64,000 bases of DNA from Paragyromitra xinjiangensis (GCA_038503065.1 JBCAMK010000004.1:231001-295000); one strand, 5' to 3'; positions 38,137 through 49,503 are shown, counted from the first letter of the stretch. Numbers and translations: made by a program. The notes: a model not told the origin generated them from the sequence alone.

Positions 38137-39797
38137 ATTGGCTGCCCTTAGCCTTATTCGGTCATGTGGCTAACGTGAGTTCTTCTCCCATAGAATGATT
38201 CTAGCCAGTGATATATCGTAGTCATATCAAGTGAGGTGGTCTCTGAGAGATTTTTGAGAGGGGAAGAGTTTGTTTGTCGATTAAGGATTTTGTATTATGT
38301 AGCGTTGTTTGAAAATAGAAAACCTCCTTAGCTAGTAATTTTGAGCAGTTGACAAGCGGTGTTTGTCATTCCGTTGTGATTTAATCTCGAGTGATTGGTT
38401 GTGACGCTTCAAATATCTGCGAATTGATTGATTGATAATTCATAGACGCATCTGGCCCTTAGGCTATGGCGGTACAAACATCTGCGAACCGATAGGTGAG
38501 CAAAAGATGTTTGTTGGAATTTAACTATCAACAACTAATAGTCGTATTTTTGGAGAAGATTTAGTCCATTGAGAGATGACAATTGCAACGGACTCCAACC
38601 ATTTACTAGGGCCGTAAATTTAATTACTCTGATGTCAGGGCAAGTAGTAGGTAGTTGGGGGTTAACATTATACGAGCTTCACTACTTTACTAAGTAACCG
38701 TTTCCTATCGCTGATAATTGGATTGCCTAAGGCTCCCTGGTTAGTTTTTTATTCTGATAGTGAAAAAGGAGGAACTGGAACAAGAGTCAAACCATCTAAG
38801 AACTAGAACCATTGAGTAGAGCAATTTAAAGAACCTACGTATCACGTAGTAGAATACCTCGATGGGAACGGACGTTGTGCGGCAGGTGCGGTTGATATTG
38901 GTATTGAGTATCATTCTTGGTATTCAGCTGCTCATTATTTCTTACGAAGCATGATCGATGAAGAAATGGTTAAGCGAATGTATCAGGATTAGCTGCGCGA
39001 GATACCGAGTGGCAATGCAACGGACAGCCATCTTTTGCTTGCTAAAACTGACTAGGGTGCACCCAGTGTGATTTATTACCAGAATTAACACGATAGATAG
39101 CGCTTCTATGCCGGAAGCCAGGGACCTTTGCATAGATAGCAAAGGACAGCAGTGAACTAGAGGTAGTTGGTAGTGAAAAATATCTTATTAGATAACTGTA
39201 TAGTCTGAGCGCGATTGGTATAAGGTAGAAGCTAGCGGGCTAGCGCCTATCTAAACTTGCCTCACTACAGAATTGATGTTAGAGTTAGAATTGATTATGA
39301 TCCTCTACAGGAATATTGAGTTTCGCTTGTGGCCGTCAATTTTTGGGCATGAGGAGTGATGAAATACCGCGGGGACTATTCATCCAGCCAGCAGCGATAG
39401 GCACAGGAATTCCCCCGAAAAACAGAGGTTTTGGAAAACCGTAGTATACATCTAGAACTCGAACTTGAGTACAACTTATGTAAACGTCCAAGCCACCTGC
39501 ATCGATGTGTTGCGCCACCCGAGAGAAGCGTTCGCTGCGCACCGCCACCAAGATAACATGTTTCACGTTATAAACGGATACTGCGATACTTCAAAATAAT
39601 CAATAAGTAGTGATATAAAGCACAACAAAAGATGGTTATGCTACGGCCAATTCACGTTCGTTATCCCATGTGATGCGCGGAGATGCCTTACCCCAATGTA
39701 AACGTCATCGGTTGTCCGTGCAACATCACCGAACCTATCTGCAGCCGCAAAGAGAAGCAAATCCTCCAACTGTCTCCACCAGCAATCACTCTAATCC
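38137..39797. other. AT-rich intergenic region
   Basis: This lies between the dioxygenase pseudogene and the XRCC2 gene. Only short frames occur. Two related segments, TGACGCTTCAAATATCTGCGAA near 38402 and GTACAAACATCTGCGAA near 38472, look like a partial local duplication. No gene is called. Confidence 0.4.
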
Positions 39798-41147
39798 ATG
39801 AGAATACACCGACGCCCTAGCCGCTTAGGAGTCTCGGCTCCTGCACCGTACAGGCCTCTCGTGGGCCCATCGGGATGGAAGGATGCCGGTAAACATTTGA
39901 TGACGAAGGTGAAGAGGCAGCCATTGACCGAGGTAAGTTCTGTCTTCACCCTCCGAGAAATTTATATTACAGGTGCTGATTCTCGTCATCGTGGCTCTTG
40001 ACCGTAGTTCCTCAATTCTCAACTCTATAAAGAGCGTGGTAAGAGAAATTTCAATGTCCTCGGTATTCCGCCCATGGATGCGCTCATCAACGAGATCCTC
40101 AATCCCGTACTTGTCGACAAAGACAATTTCCCGAAGCGGCTTAGGCTTCCTGTCATAGAAATCTCCTCCCGTGGCTCGCACGGCAAGACGCACCTTCTTT
40201 ACTATATCTGCGCTGTATCAACTCTCCCGACATGGCTGAAGGGGAAGGACAGTGCCGTGGTTATCATCGATTGTCTGTGGAAGTTTGATGTGAATAGGCT
40301 GCATGTGGTGATGAAAGGATATGCCAAGAAGCAACTTGCACTCACCGGCGAGAAACAATTGACGGATCACCAGCTCGATAAGGTCATAGCGGAGGCTTTA
40401 AAGCACGTGCATATCTTTCAGCCCGAGGACTCTAACCAATTGCTCGAGACGATCAAGAATATTAAACCATATTTGTATGGCGAGACAGAACATAAACACT
40501 ACTCAGCTCAAAAAGAGGTGGATTGCATAATGATTGATGGGATCTCGAATTTTATATGGGAGGACCGCTTTCACGACTATGGCGCCGTCATGGTAGACGA
40601 AGACCACCCTGACTGGATCAACCTCTGGGATCGCTACGACGACATCACAAAAGAACTCCGCGCAGCAGCAACTGCTTTGTGCTGCTTCATAGTTGTTACG
40701 AATATAGGTTTCATGGGAAGATACGACCCCGACAAACCCCCCGTCTTATACGCTTTTGGAGAGAGGCCTCCTCAGTATAGACCTTGGAAATTGAGTGTGT
40801 GGCAGCAGTATTACGAACCATGGAGAGCAAATCTCCCGTTACGACCACCCAATTTTATACGCCCGTATCTCAAGCATATCCTGCCGCAACCGTGGACTCC
40901 ATTTGTAAATGTCAAATTAGTGGTGCAGAGGGAAAAACTTCCTCAGTTTAAAAAAGGACTTCCACTAGGAGAGGCGTTAAAGGCTCGGAAGGCGCGATTG
41001 GAGCTTGTTCAGCAGGGAAGATTTGTTGGGTTCGCTGATACGATCGGATTAGGAGGGGGGCTTCAGAAAGCGGTTCAGGTGGTTAATCAAGGGACGGGGA
41101 ATTTTTACTTCTATATCAAACCGGATGGGGTTGATGTTACGACTTAA
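39798..41147 (+). CDS. xrcc2: XRCC2/Rlp1-type RAD51 paralogue
   Basis: Exon 1 (39798-39932, 45 codons), a 75-nt phase-0 intron (GTAAGT..CCGTAG) and exon 2 (40008-41147) give 424 residues. The acceptor at 40007 was chosen because it yields FLNSQLYKERGKRNFNVLGI leading into the conserved block before the Walker region. Walker A is GSHGKT (residues 101-106). The Walker B-like strand is VDCIMIDGIS (about 217-226), and a WEDRF helix follows as in XRCC2. The C-terminal half is longer than animal XRCC2 and contains a long Pro/Trp-rich region and a final VVQREKLPQFKKG strand. With SWS1 at 24 kb this supplies a Shu-type pair for Rad51 filament control. It converges on the MBD4-like gene 348 bp downstream. 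Confidence 0.83.
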
Positions 41148-41495
41148 GAATTATTTTAGTTGTGATCTTTGTATGGTGGTGTTATTTTAGAGCAAACCAT
41201 GTTGGGATTTCTGTGTTCATATGCTTGGAAATGTTACGTGTTATCGCCCACCCTTAAGTTTGAACGTCTAATTCATCATATACCTTGTTTCACATTCGAA
41301 GCTCCATCAGAATAATCAATGCATAAGCATATATTAACTAGTATATTAACCAATAGGTATGGCTTGTTTCGTTCCTAAATTGAAAATCTAATGTAAATAA
41401 CTGCCTACGCTGTAAAATATCGCAAAAATCAATAATCAAATGAATGTAGCCCAAACTAGTTGTTCTACCTCTTCTATACTCTCTCGGACTTCTTC
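41148..41495. other. Spacer between convergent XRCC2 and MBD4-like genes
   Basis: This is 348 bp of AT-rich 3' flanking DNA shared by two convergent genes. No gene or repeat is seen. Confidence 0.55.
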
Positions 41496-43693
41496 TCAAT
41501 CTTCGATGACTATGTACTCTCTGTCTATCTTACCTTCAACCTCAACTTCTAGGTCACCCGCTTCTCTCCATCTCACACCCTCTTTTGCCCATCTCCACCT
41601 TAGATATGCCCTCAATTCTTTATCTTTCGGCACAACTCGCCTCCATTCCTCGTTTTCGTGATTATTCAATTGTCCTTCACCTGCCCCCTCCGCCGCTTTC
41701 GTTTCCAGTGATCCCTTTCTAAACTCATCTAGACAAAATATCCTCCAGCTATCTAAGGCGTACGCCCCAACTCCAGGCAGATGGGCAACTTCCCATTCAC
41801 AGTTCTGCTCCACTCCGAATTTCGGTCGCTCGCCAACCTCGCTGGGCGGGAACGGTATATTGAATGGTTTGGTATCACGCACCGGGTAATTGTATTTTTT
41901 TGCTCCTTTCCCGGGTGTAGGTGGTTCCACAAGCCACCTTTTCCCCAGCTTTATCAGTCTGTCAGCACGGGTTCTGTGGAGTCCAAGTGGCTGGAGAAAA
42001 TCGGTTATGGTTTGCAGATCGCCTTGTGACAGTGCGAGCGGGGTTGGATAGTCCACGAGGAATCGACGAAGCAATGGAACAGCAGTTGCTGTTGGGTATA
42101 ACGTTAGTAAAGTTTCACCTATGTTACGGGAACCTGTGACGGACCTCCTCGAGTTTTATTTAAGAATATCGTTGATATAATAACGTGGAACTGTATACCA
42201 GTGAGTAATCCATAAGCTAAGGATGCGGTTTGGGAGAATCTTACAGAGTTATTACGCAGTTCCTCTTGGATGAGTCCAAAGGTTTCCGAGGTCAACGGGG
42301 GCCATGGAATTACTGATGTCCCGGCGGGTACTCTTTTCTTCGTGCTCTTATTCTTCGATTTGCCAGGTTTTCCCGAATCTTGCTCCACTGCAGAGGAGGC
42401 AAAATATGACGATACCTTGCCAGTCTTCCTTATCTTACTCCGGATTCTTTTCCGCGGAGGCTTCGTGTGTGTGTTGATTACTGAATCTCCCACCTGCTCT
42501 GTTTCCCCAGGGCAGGATTCAATCAATTCGCCCACAATGGGAGTGCTGAAGTCGGGAACGATAATACCTTGCAAAGGTATGGGAGGTGGTTGTGTGGGAG
42601 GTGGTTGCTTCTTGCGGGATTTTGCTGAAGGGGTAAGTTCCTTTGGTCTTTTTCTTGCTAACTGAGAATTGTTGGTTTGGTTAAGTAGACCTTTCTCCCT
42701 TGGTTTTTTTACCGCCTGGTGATCGACTATGGTCTTGGGAGAGCTTTCAGACTTTGCTGAGTTCGCCACCTGGGGTACATTATCATTCGTGGTAGCCCGC
42801 TGTTGGAGGGTGTCATCTTGCAGAGTATCATATTGAAGAACCGAATTCTGGTGGGCATTTTTTGCCCTTTTCCTCCTATTCCCATCTCTCTTTTTATGCT
42901 CAGATTCCAGTAGTGCGACGGGTATCTTGGGGTTCGGATCGAGAGGGGGCGTGAAAAACGACGATTGCGAAGGATTGTCGATAACACCCTCAATAGTATA
43001 GGCTCGTTTTCGTTTACTCGTTTTAGGGGTTTCGTGGGATGGTTTGCTTCCTTCAATCGGCACGCCTGTCGTAGAAGTCTCGAGCGCCTGTTTCCTTTCC
43101 TTTTTCTTTTTACCCCTCTTCGCTCTCTCTGTCGCAGAACGCCTTTTGGTCTCAGTTGTTTTGAGATCTGGATACCTCTCATTTTGCAATATAGCAGAAT
43201 TTGTCTCTATTAAAACTCGGTTGTCGTTGATGCCTGTGGCGATTTCTAGCGATCCGTCCGGCTTTTGCGGATTTATATGCTTCGCCGAACCACCGATATC
43301 AATCTTATTCCTGCGTTCACGATGATTTCTTGGTTTCCTATTGGTTTTGGGACTAGTTCTGTGGCACCGGGATTCGCGTTCTGTCATCCACCCATCGTCT
43401 CCGCCATTCACTATTCGATCCAGAAACCTCGCCTCTTCCGTGATTAGTTGGGTTTCCACCCTCTGGCCTATAGCAGATTCCAAAACATGGGTAAATGTGC
43501 CCCTATTGTGGTGCGGTACATTTGGGGTAGTCGTTTGTGCGACAGATCTTACTCCCTTTCTTCGCCTGGATGACTGTTTAAAATAAGGCGATTTTGTCGC
43601 CCCACAACGAGGTGTGAGAAAGTAAGGTGAACGGGTAGATGTTTTCTTCGGTTTTCGTGATTTTCTGCAGGGCGCATTTGTGGGGTCCTGCAT
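41496..43693 (-). CDS. MBD4-like G/T mismatch DNA glycosylase (HhH-GPD)
   Basis: Exons 43693-42245, 42190-42145 and 42088-41496 join in frame to 695 residues; introns are 54 and 56 nt, the second with a perfect TACTAAC branch site. The middle exon (46 nt) supplies the conserved FHVIISTIFLNKT strand-helix. The HhH-GPD domain spans about residues 478-690, with the hairpin LPGVG (about 602-606), the catalytic Asp at about 611 in AYALDSWRIF, and the final VPKDKELRAYLRW helix. The 480-residue N-terminus is basic and disordered; no methyl-CpG-binding domain is seen. MBD4 relatives remove T or U opposite G. The second intron has a non-standard GTCCGT donor, chosen because it alone keeps frame. Confidence 0.87.
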
Positions 43694-44329
43694 TTGAGCG
43701 ATCGTGGGTGAGAAGCTAGGTGCAAGAACACGTTCTGGTCCTGTTGGTAGGGAGACGGCGGTATGACGTCATCATACATAGTTTCGAGGCGGTTACTATC
43801 GGCTGGGTAATTTTGGAGATTAGATCTCCAACCAATGAATGGCGTCTTTGCTGTAAAGACGTACCGCAGGTTTTGGAGAGAACCACCCGGATGGATGTAA
43901 TATTCCTGGCAGAAGGGGCGTGAGTGTCTTATATTTGATTCCTCTCGAGGCCCATATTCTATCCTACTTTCTCAATGTATTCAGTAGCACACAGGACTAT
44001 TTTTTTAATAATGAGTTTATTATAACTAGAATTCCAGCTAAAAAAGGATAGACTCTTTATGGGTATTGATCCTACGGCATGAGAAAGCCTAGCCCACTAT
44101 GATAAAAAACCATCAAACAGAAATACAAATACTTCTGTTTACGAAAAATAAAACAAAACCAAGAACAAAAGTCCCCGGATCCACTTATACAGGACTATTT
44201 GCTACTTCTCAAGTATTGCAACCCTAGCCTCCACCTACAATGGCCCAATCCTTCCCTGAATTGGTTAAGTTCACTGCGCCTCTCTTGCCAGGATCTTAAC
44301 TCGCGAATTCAAAAGGGAAAACGTTCAGG
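43694..44329. other. Boundary between repair-gene block and repeat-rich block
   Basis: Upstream flank of the MBD4-like gene. It contains a palindromic segment GGCGTCTTTGCTGTAAAGAC (about 43841-43860) that recurs in nearly the same form at 45476-45500 in the collagen pseudogene. No gene is called. Confidence 0.4.
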
Positions 44330-44605
44330 ATACCATGTTTCTAATGGGTTTGTATGCCACAATACCACCATCTCCCACTGCTATAAGCTCCATGCCGAAG
44401 AGTACACTATGTTAGTTAAAGTATAGCGAAAATTCTAAATACTCCGGATTTTCTGCAAAGTTATAGCTCAAAATTTGAAGGCTGTCCTGTCGCTGAGGGA
44501 GCTGAAAGGGGTATGCGACTAGCGATTTTGCTATATTTTTGGTGGGCATGGTCAGAACGCAGTTGGTTGTGGTATCCGGCATACAAACCCATCAGAAACA
44601 TGGTA
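44330..44605. mobile_element. MITE, TA target duplication (family 1)
   Basis: The ends match as inverted repeats over 28 bp with one difference (TACCATGTTTCTAATGGG left, TACCATGTTTCTGATGGG right), then diverge gradually. TA at both borders fits Tc1/mariner or Fot1/pogo-type insertion. The 276-bp element has no coding capacity. Confidence 0.75.
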
Positions 44606-44777
44606 TCCCCAAATTTTTATGTTTCTAAATTTGTCTTGGCGCCTTTTTACTTTCTTTTTTGTTTCTTTTCGGATGTGGGGTAAATGGGGGCGGAGGTTCG
44701 TCCTGTCTTTGCGTCGGAGTCTTATTATTTACCGTTTCTGGTACTTTGCCTTTCATATTTCGATTTATTGCTGAGTC

Positions 44778-45492
44778 ATGTCTGCATTTGATCCCTATGA
44801 TCCCTAGATCCACTTACATAGGCTCCGGTGCTTCGACGTCATGGTATAGAGGGGCATCTTTGCTCGGTAGAGAAATGCCCCACCGCTTGGCGGCCGCACG
44901 GTACAGAAAGCCATGTGTGTAGTTGGCTGTGTGAGGGTTCGGTGCACAAGGGTATCAATCCGGGCGAAGATCATGTTTGTACGGGAGAATGTTTTTCCGG
45001 TGGTAAGAGTTTTCCCCAAGACCCCGTTTGCCTTTAGCGTAGTCTGTTTTCTGGGGGGTGTTTCTAACGATTTTTTCTTTCTAGTAAAGCTACCGCACCA
45101 GTACCTAAGGTGGGTGGTGGAACGGGTTCTCAGCAAGGTGGGACTGCAGAGTCAGTCCTTGGGGGGGGGGAATAGACCTGGAGCCGGAGCTGGAAGGTCC
45201 AGAAGCTGGAGGTTCAAGAGGAGGTGCTAGAGGTTCCGTAGGAGGTTCTGTCGGTCCAGCAGGACGTGACGGAAGGGACGGAGTGGACGGAAAGGGCGGG
45301 AAGGATGGGAAGGATGGGGCCCCAGGCAGAGACGGGAGGGATGGCCCGAAAGGTGACCCGGGCCCAAAAGGGGACCCCGGGAAGGACGGAAAGGGTTCAC
45401 ATCATAGTGTGATGTGGTCGACCTACGGGGCGCTTCGTGTGGCGTGTCAGGGAGCTTATGAAGCACTGAATGAACGGCGTCTTTGCTTGTAA
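44778..45492 (+). pseudogene. Broken Cys/His-module collagen-like gene (locus A)
   Basis: The start resembles those at 50533 and 62453 (MSAFDPYDP against MPFFDENDP) but loses frame within about 12 codons and then meets TAG at 44819-44821 where both relatives have Trp. The Cys/His module itself is complete: GHLCSVEKCP, HVCSWLCEGSVH and HVCTGECF. A phase-1 intron (45003-45084) leads to KLPHQYLRWVVERVL. A G10 run (45161-45170) puts the frame out by one; past it, an acidic/Gly linker and about 20 Gly-X-Y triplets (GRDGRDGVDG, GPKGDPGPKGDPGKDG) read cleanly. The end is MWSTYGALRVACQGAYEAL, then stop. At least three lesions, so called a pseudogene. The G10 frameshift could be a sequencing error, but the TAG is not in a homopolymer. 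Confidence 0.8.
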
Positions 45493-45858
45493 AGACGTAT
45501 TCACGTGCATCAGGAAATAAATAAGTTCGTTCTTGAGATTTTCCTCTGCCTTGCTTGTATAGAACCGAACAGATCTTATCTTCTTCTCACTAGTAGAAGT
45601 TGAGTATTCTGATTGCAGCTTAGCGGTTGTATCGTACACATCGAACCTACTTCTTAGTTAAGGTAGCTTCAAATTTTCTAGTGACACTACTCAGGGAAGG
45701 GGTTTTGGATGTTGTACGTAGCCATCTGCTGGGGTACATCAGCAAAAAAAAAGGCACCCAGTACATTTGCAGGAATGTGGCTTTCCTGAAGACCCAGGTG
45801 CCAAAAATAGTTTCCCCATTCGGCTGAATGATAACATACTAAAGTAAAAAACCGCACC

Positions 45859-46002
45859 TAGCACTCGTGGTCTACCATAAGTTCCTGAAAATGTCTTTTA
45901 GTAGCAATAGCTTTTGATTCGCCCCGCAGCAACGCTTCACGGTTTGATTGGTCAATTCATACCCCTGTTTTCAGGTACTTATGGTAGAGCACGAGTGCTC
46001 TA
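45859..46002. mobile_element. MITE, TA target duplication (family 2)
   Basis: Inverted ends of about 35 bp (left TAGCACTCGTGGTCTACCAT; right, read inward, TAGAGCACTCGTGCTCTACC) are separated by about 75 bp. The 144-bp element is bordered by TA. It sits between the locus A pseudogene and the X1 fragment and may mark where the 5' part of X1 was lost. Confidence 0.72.
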
Positions 46003-46145
46003 GTGGGCGCACCGCCACCGCTGCCAGGTGTCAACAGATTTTCCCTGGCACCCGTAGTACTGCATACGCTGGAGACAGACCTGCTTCCGCGCATGCTTAT
46101 CATACAAGGGGGGGTTATGGGATTTAGTAGTCATAATATGCCGAG

Positions 46146-46412
46146 GGTTCGGTAGCAGATTCGGAGGGTTGGGAGGGGCCAGAGTTCAGCGAAAGGTGTG
46201 GTAGTGACTGTGGTCATAGTGAGTGCGATGGCTTCGATGTATGCCAGCACGACGAAGAAATGGGAGGTGATTCCGGTTCGGTTGGAAACGAAGCCATGAT
46301 CGAAGACTCTGGGATCGGAGAGGAGTCGCATACCGATATAGATATGTCGAATATGTCGAAGGACTTGAGATTCCAGGGAATAGTGGAGCCCCCTCTCGCG
46401 GTCGGTGTATAA
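46146..46412 (+). pseudogene. 3' fragment of repeated gene X (copy X1)
   Basis: The plus-strand frame reads DSEGWEGPEF, then CGSDCGHSECDGFDVCQHDE, then GSVGNEAMIEDSGIGEE, and stops at 46410. The same tail is found in copies at about 55.27-55.53 kb and 57.24/59.5 kb. Only the acidic, Cys-containing tail is left; sequence upstream (from the MITE at 46002) shows no match to the body of X2. The downstream neighbour is a collagen-like gene, as for X2. Function unknown. Confidence 0.6.
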
Positions 46413-46536
46413 GTGTCGTTCCCCTCCCCTAGGCAGATGTGGTGCTGTTTCCTTTCATTGTTTTTCTAGGTTTCATTTTATCCCGTTTATCTTTTATTTT
46501 TCTACTACCGATATTTTTCTTACCTTTTCGGGGTTC

Positions 46537-47539
46537 ATGGGTTCCCAGGAACCGCAGGGTGAGAGGGCCGAGAGGGGACCAGCCGGTCCGCAAGGGGGTA
46601 GTGAACCGCGGGGACGGAGAGGTGAGCAGGAACCGACAGGCTTTACGAGGTTGGCGGGTCCGCCTGGACCTGTCGGGCCGACTGGTAAGAGCAGTTAGCT
46701 TCCTTCCTAGGTGTTTAAAAGCTGAATATGTTATTTAGGTCCTCGAGGGGATCGAGATCGAGGAGATGCGGGAGCTATGGGGGATGTTGGACCGTTAGGT
46801 GTAACCGGGCCGGCAGGACCGTGTGGGGAGCAGGGCGTCGCCGGAATACCGGGTCCTACGGGACCGATAGGACCCTCTGGGCCCCAAGGTGTCGCTGGAG
46901 AGCGCGGGGAAAGAGGAGAGCAGGGAATTATTGGGCCGACGGGTGAACGAGGACCAGTGGGCGATGCAGGTATGCCTGGGTCGCAAGGGTTACAGGGGAT
47001 TCCAGGCAAGGACGGGGTAGCGGGGGTAGCGGGGGTGAAAGGGGATCAGGGCCCCGCTGGACCGACAGGTCCTGTAGGTAAGTATATGCCCTTGTTCGGT
47101 GATTCTTGTTTCACGGTGAGCTGATATCTTTTGAGGTCCCAGCGGTCCTAAGGGTGATCGAGGAGACGTATCCGGTCTCTCGAAATCGACACACTCTGTA
47201 TATGGTATGATAACGTGGGCGGATTTGGATGTGCACCCTCTCCAAAGGCTTCTGGAGTTCGATGCTGAGCTCGTAGTTTCCGCCCGTCGCTGGAATGGTT
47301 CTATTTTAGAAGCAGATGTTCGGCGCGAGTTTGCGGAGCTTATGGGAGCGTACAAGATTTTCTTTAGCTGGGAAGGTGGGGTTTATCATACTCGCGCCCA
47401 TAATGTCACGAGAACTTTGACGCAGCGCACTGCAGATCATGTTGCCTATCATTCTTTGTCTAGTTTCAATCGAACCGCAATTTGTTGGGCTTTAACTTTG
47501 GATCTAATGGGACACCGAGGTTTGGAAAACAGGAGGTAG
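46537..47539 (+). CDS. Collagen-like protein, complete frame (locus A2)
   Basis: Exons 46537-46684, 46739-47077 and 47136-47539 join to 296 residues with short introns (54 and 58 nt), both splitting a Gly codon in phase 1. Exon 1 (MGSQEPQGERAERGPAGPQG) is collagen-like, but five triplets have lost Gly (four E or R, one A). Exon 2 encodes about 37 nearly uninterrupted Gly-X-Y triplets, such as GPTGPIGPSGPQGVAGERG. Exon 3 starts with four triplets and continues into a 110-residue C-terminal domain (WADLDVHPLQRLLEFDAELVV..RRW, ending GHRGLENRR) that I do not recognise. No signal peptide is visible. This is the best preserved member of the cluster. Confidence 0.75.
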
Positions 47540-48001
47540 TAGGCTGGGTCTTGGGGGACGGCAAACTATGAGTTTTCCCTTTGGCTGGATCCTTTGGGTC
47601 TTGCTTTTCAAATTTTTATTGTTTATATTTTTAAAAAATCCAAAAATACACGATAAATTAAAGGGTGCAATGAAATATGAGTTTATAAGCAGAAATGTAC
47701 TTACTCCCGGTCCCTCAATGGGGAACAAGTTGACAATCAAGTCAGGTGTCGTAAATCTTATTGTTTTAACTACCCCCGCACGTGTAATAAAGACAGAAGT
47801 TTGGATAGTGGCAGGAGACTTCATCTCTAGTGGCTTCCGCGTCGAGCCATTGTTGCGTTCCCTGTCAATTGACGACTTCAATCTCCATGATATGATATTC
47901 ATTGCAGTGACACTGATTGAATTTCTGTTAAACTCGGGGGGTGACAGGGAACGAGGGTCCCTGATTGGTGGGGCAGCATTTTCAACGTTTCAAATTTGAT
48001 C
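47540..48001. other. 3' flank of A2; open frame of doubtful status
   Basis: A plus-strand frame at 47568-47999 (143 codons) begins with a hydrophobic segment (WILWVLLFKFLLFIFL) and overlaps the segment just after the A2 stop. Equivalent positions after locus D (56.4-56.5 kb) also hold a hydrophobic frame (FFFVNGPFVVTFILLALFKF). It may be a tail exon reached by alternative splicing, or chance. Confidence 0.3.
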
Positions 48002-48213
48002 TACCGTAAAAACTCGGTCATAACGAATTGGTCTGGACTGAGACAGCAGAATATATACACACTCTGACTGGCTGGGAGATAGGGTTCGGGTTGACATCCT
48101 ACTTATATTGGTTGCGATAACCTGAAAGCTGATGGTGTGTACCAATTGGGGGCACTTATTCTACCATGCAGTCTCAGCCCAGGCCAATTCGTTATGACTG
48201 AGTTTTTACGGTA
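48002..48213. mobile_element. MITE, TA target duplication (family 3)
   Basis: Inverted repeats of about 44 bp with four differences start TACCGTAAAAACTCGGTCAT (left) and TACCGTAAAAACTCAGTCAT (right, read inward). TA at both ends; 212 bp, non-coding. Confidence 0.82.
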
Positions 48214-48400
48214 TCACCAACAGGAAAGGCTACCTAGCAGCCGAATTCGCTGGATTCGCCTGTTGCCTGAAGGCGTACCTAGCTGCTCGATTCGCTGACT
48301 TCTACTGTCGCCTCAGGTGCGCCTACATGCTGAATTCGTTGGATTTCCTACTGGTCGGCTGGAGGTTCGCCTTGCCTAGGTGTCAGTGTGGATAGTGATT
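48214..48400. repeat. Short degenerate tandem repeat
   Basis: About three imperfect copies of a unit of roughly 60-65 bp that contains GAATTCGCTGGATTCGCCTG or variants. It starts immediately after the family 3 MITE. It has no open frame of note. Confidence 0.5.
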
Positions 48401-48596
48401 AGGGCATAGGTAGGTGCATATGAATGGAGAAGCCTGTACATAAATATTGTCATGGAGTGACTTGTAGATAGCGAATTATGTACATAGATATTGTCCAATA
48501 GATATAGAGATAGCGAATCAAGCATTAAATTTTACACGTTTTATAACTTTAGTTTTACAGGGGAGATTCATAGGAGGGATTTTGAGTTGAAAAGAG

Positions 48597-48905
48597 GTGC
48601 TATTGGTGATGCTAAATTTGGTGCTTTGGTGTGACAGTTTCGGTGCGTGTCAGCGTGAGGGTGGCTCCAAGACGGGTGCTAGAAGCTCTAGTTATGTTAA
48701 GAAGAGAGCTGACATATGTTTAGGGCCGGCGGGCGAGCGAGGGGAGCGAGGCGATCAAGGTCCCGCTGGACCGGCGGGGGTTCCTGGGCCAGCAGGCTCT
48801 CGGGGGAATAGGGTGTCGCTGAACCGCCAGGTCAGATTGGGCCAACGGGGCTACCAGGACCTCCGGGCGGCGGGGATGCGGGACTTAGGTTGCAATTCCT
48901 GCTAG
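48597..48905 (+). pseudogene. Collagen-like gene fragment (locus E, 5' part)
   Basis: After about 40 codons without a known match, the frame enters collagen repeats: [20 protein letters not shown] and five further triplets. It then loses phase at a G5 run (48802-48806). In the shifted frame a TAG (48809-48811) comes at once, where a Gln would fit, followed by [18 protein letters not shown]. One indel plus one stop point to a pseudogene. The upstream piece GACQREGG resembles the CQRED start of the X3 tail, so an X remnant may precede the collagen. Confidence 0.55.
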
Positions 48906-49208
48906 AAATTTTTGAGAATGAAATTGAGGGTCATTTTTAGGGCCAAAATTGTAGTTATAGCCATATCAATTTATTAAAGCAATAGACAGGAAATTTTGAT
49001 TTTAACATGTCAGTCATAAGTAGTTTATACACATCTACCTCCAAGAATTTAAATTTATTGATCAAAATCTCATTGAGTTACAAGCTGGTTATTTTTTTCT
49101 TGTGGCCTATACAGGCCAGATACAGCGTCGCTACGGACGAAGGAATAGATGCAGGAGGAATGCCACTAAATAAGCTGACACCTCTAACACGGCAGGGACT
49201 CGCTTGCG

Positions 49209-49427
49209 TTGGATCACCTTCTTCTGGAATCGATGGTGTTGCCCAGTAAGAAAGTACTTCAATCTTTCGTCTGCTTGAGTATGATCTTCGGGCTTTGTAC
49301 TTCACTGGCTGTGCACGAAAACCACGGGGTTTTTCAGGCCCTGGCACTCGCTGTTTGCCTGGGCGTAGGTGGCTTGGGATTTCGCAATCGGGCATTGATA
49401 GTGACATTGTACGGTGTTTTGTTGTAA
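49209..49427 (+). CDS. Doubtful short hydrophobic frame
   Basis: 72 codons with two hydrophobic segments (FVCLSMIFGLCTSLAV and ALALAVCLGVGGLG). It lies between the two parts of locus E and could be a C-terminal membrane exon of that gene, comparable to the membrane segment ending locus B. No start or splice sites can be defined. Low confidence. Confidence 0.25.
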   Translation: MDHLLLESMVLPSKKVLQSFVCLSMIFGLCTSLAVHENHGVFQALALAVCLGVGGLGFRNRALIVTLYGVLL

Positions 49428-49503
49428 TTAATGGATAAGTCTCTTCCCACGATGTTTAACTGAAGTTACCTACGTGGTTGCAACTTGGATGTGGCATCGA
49501 AAC

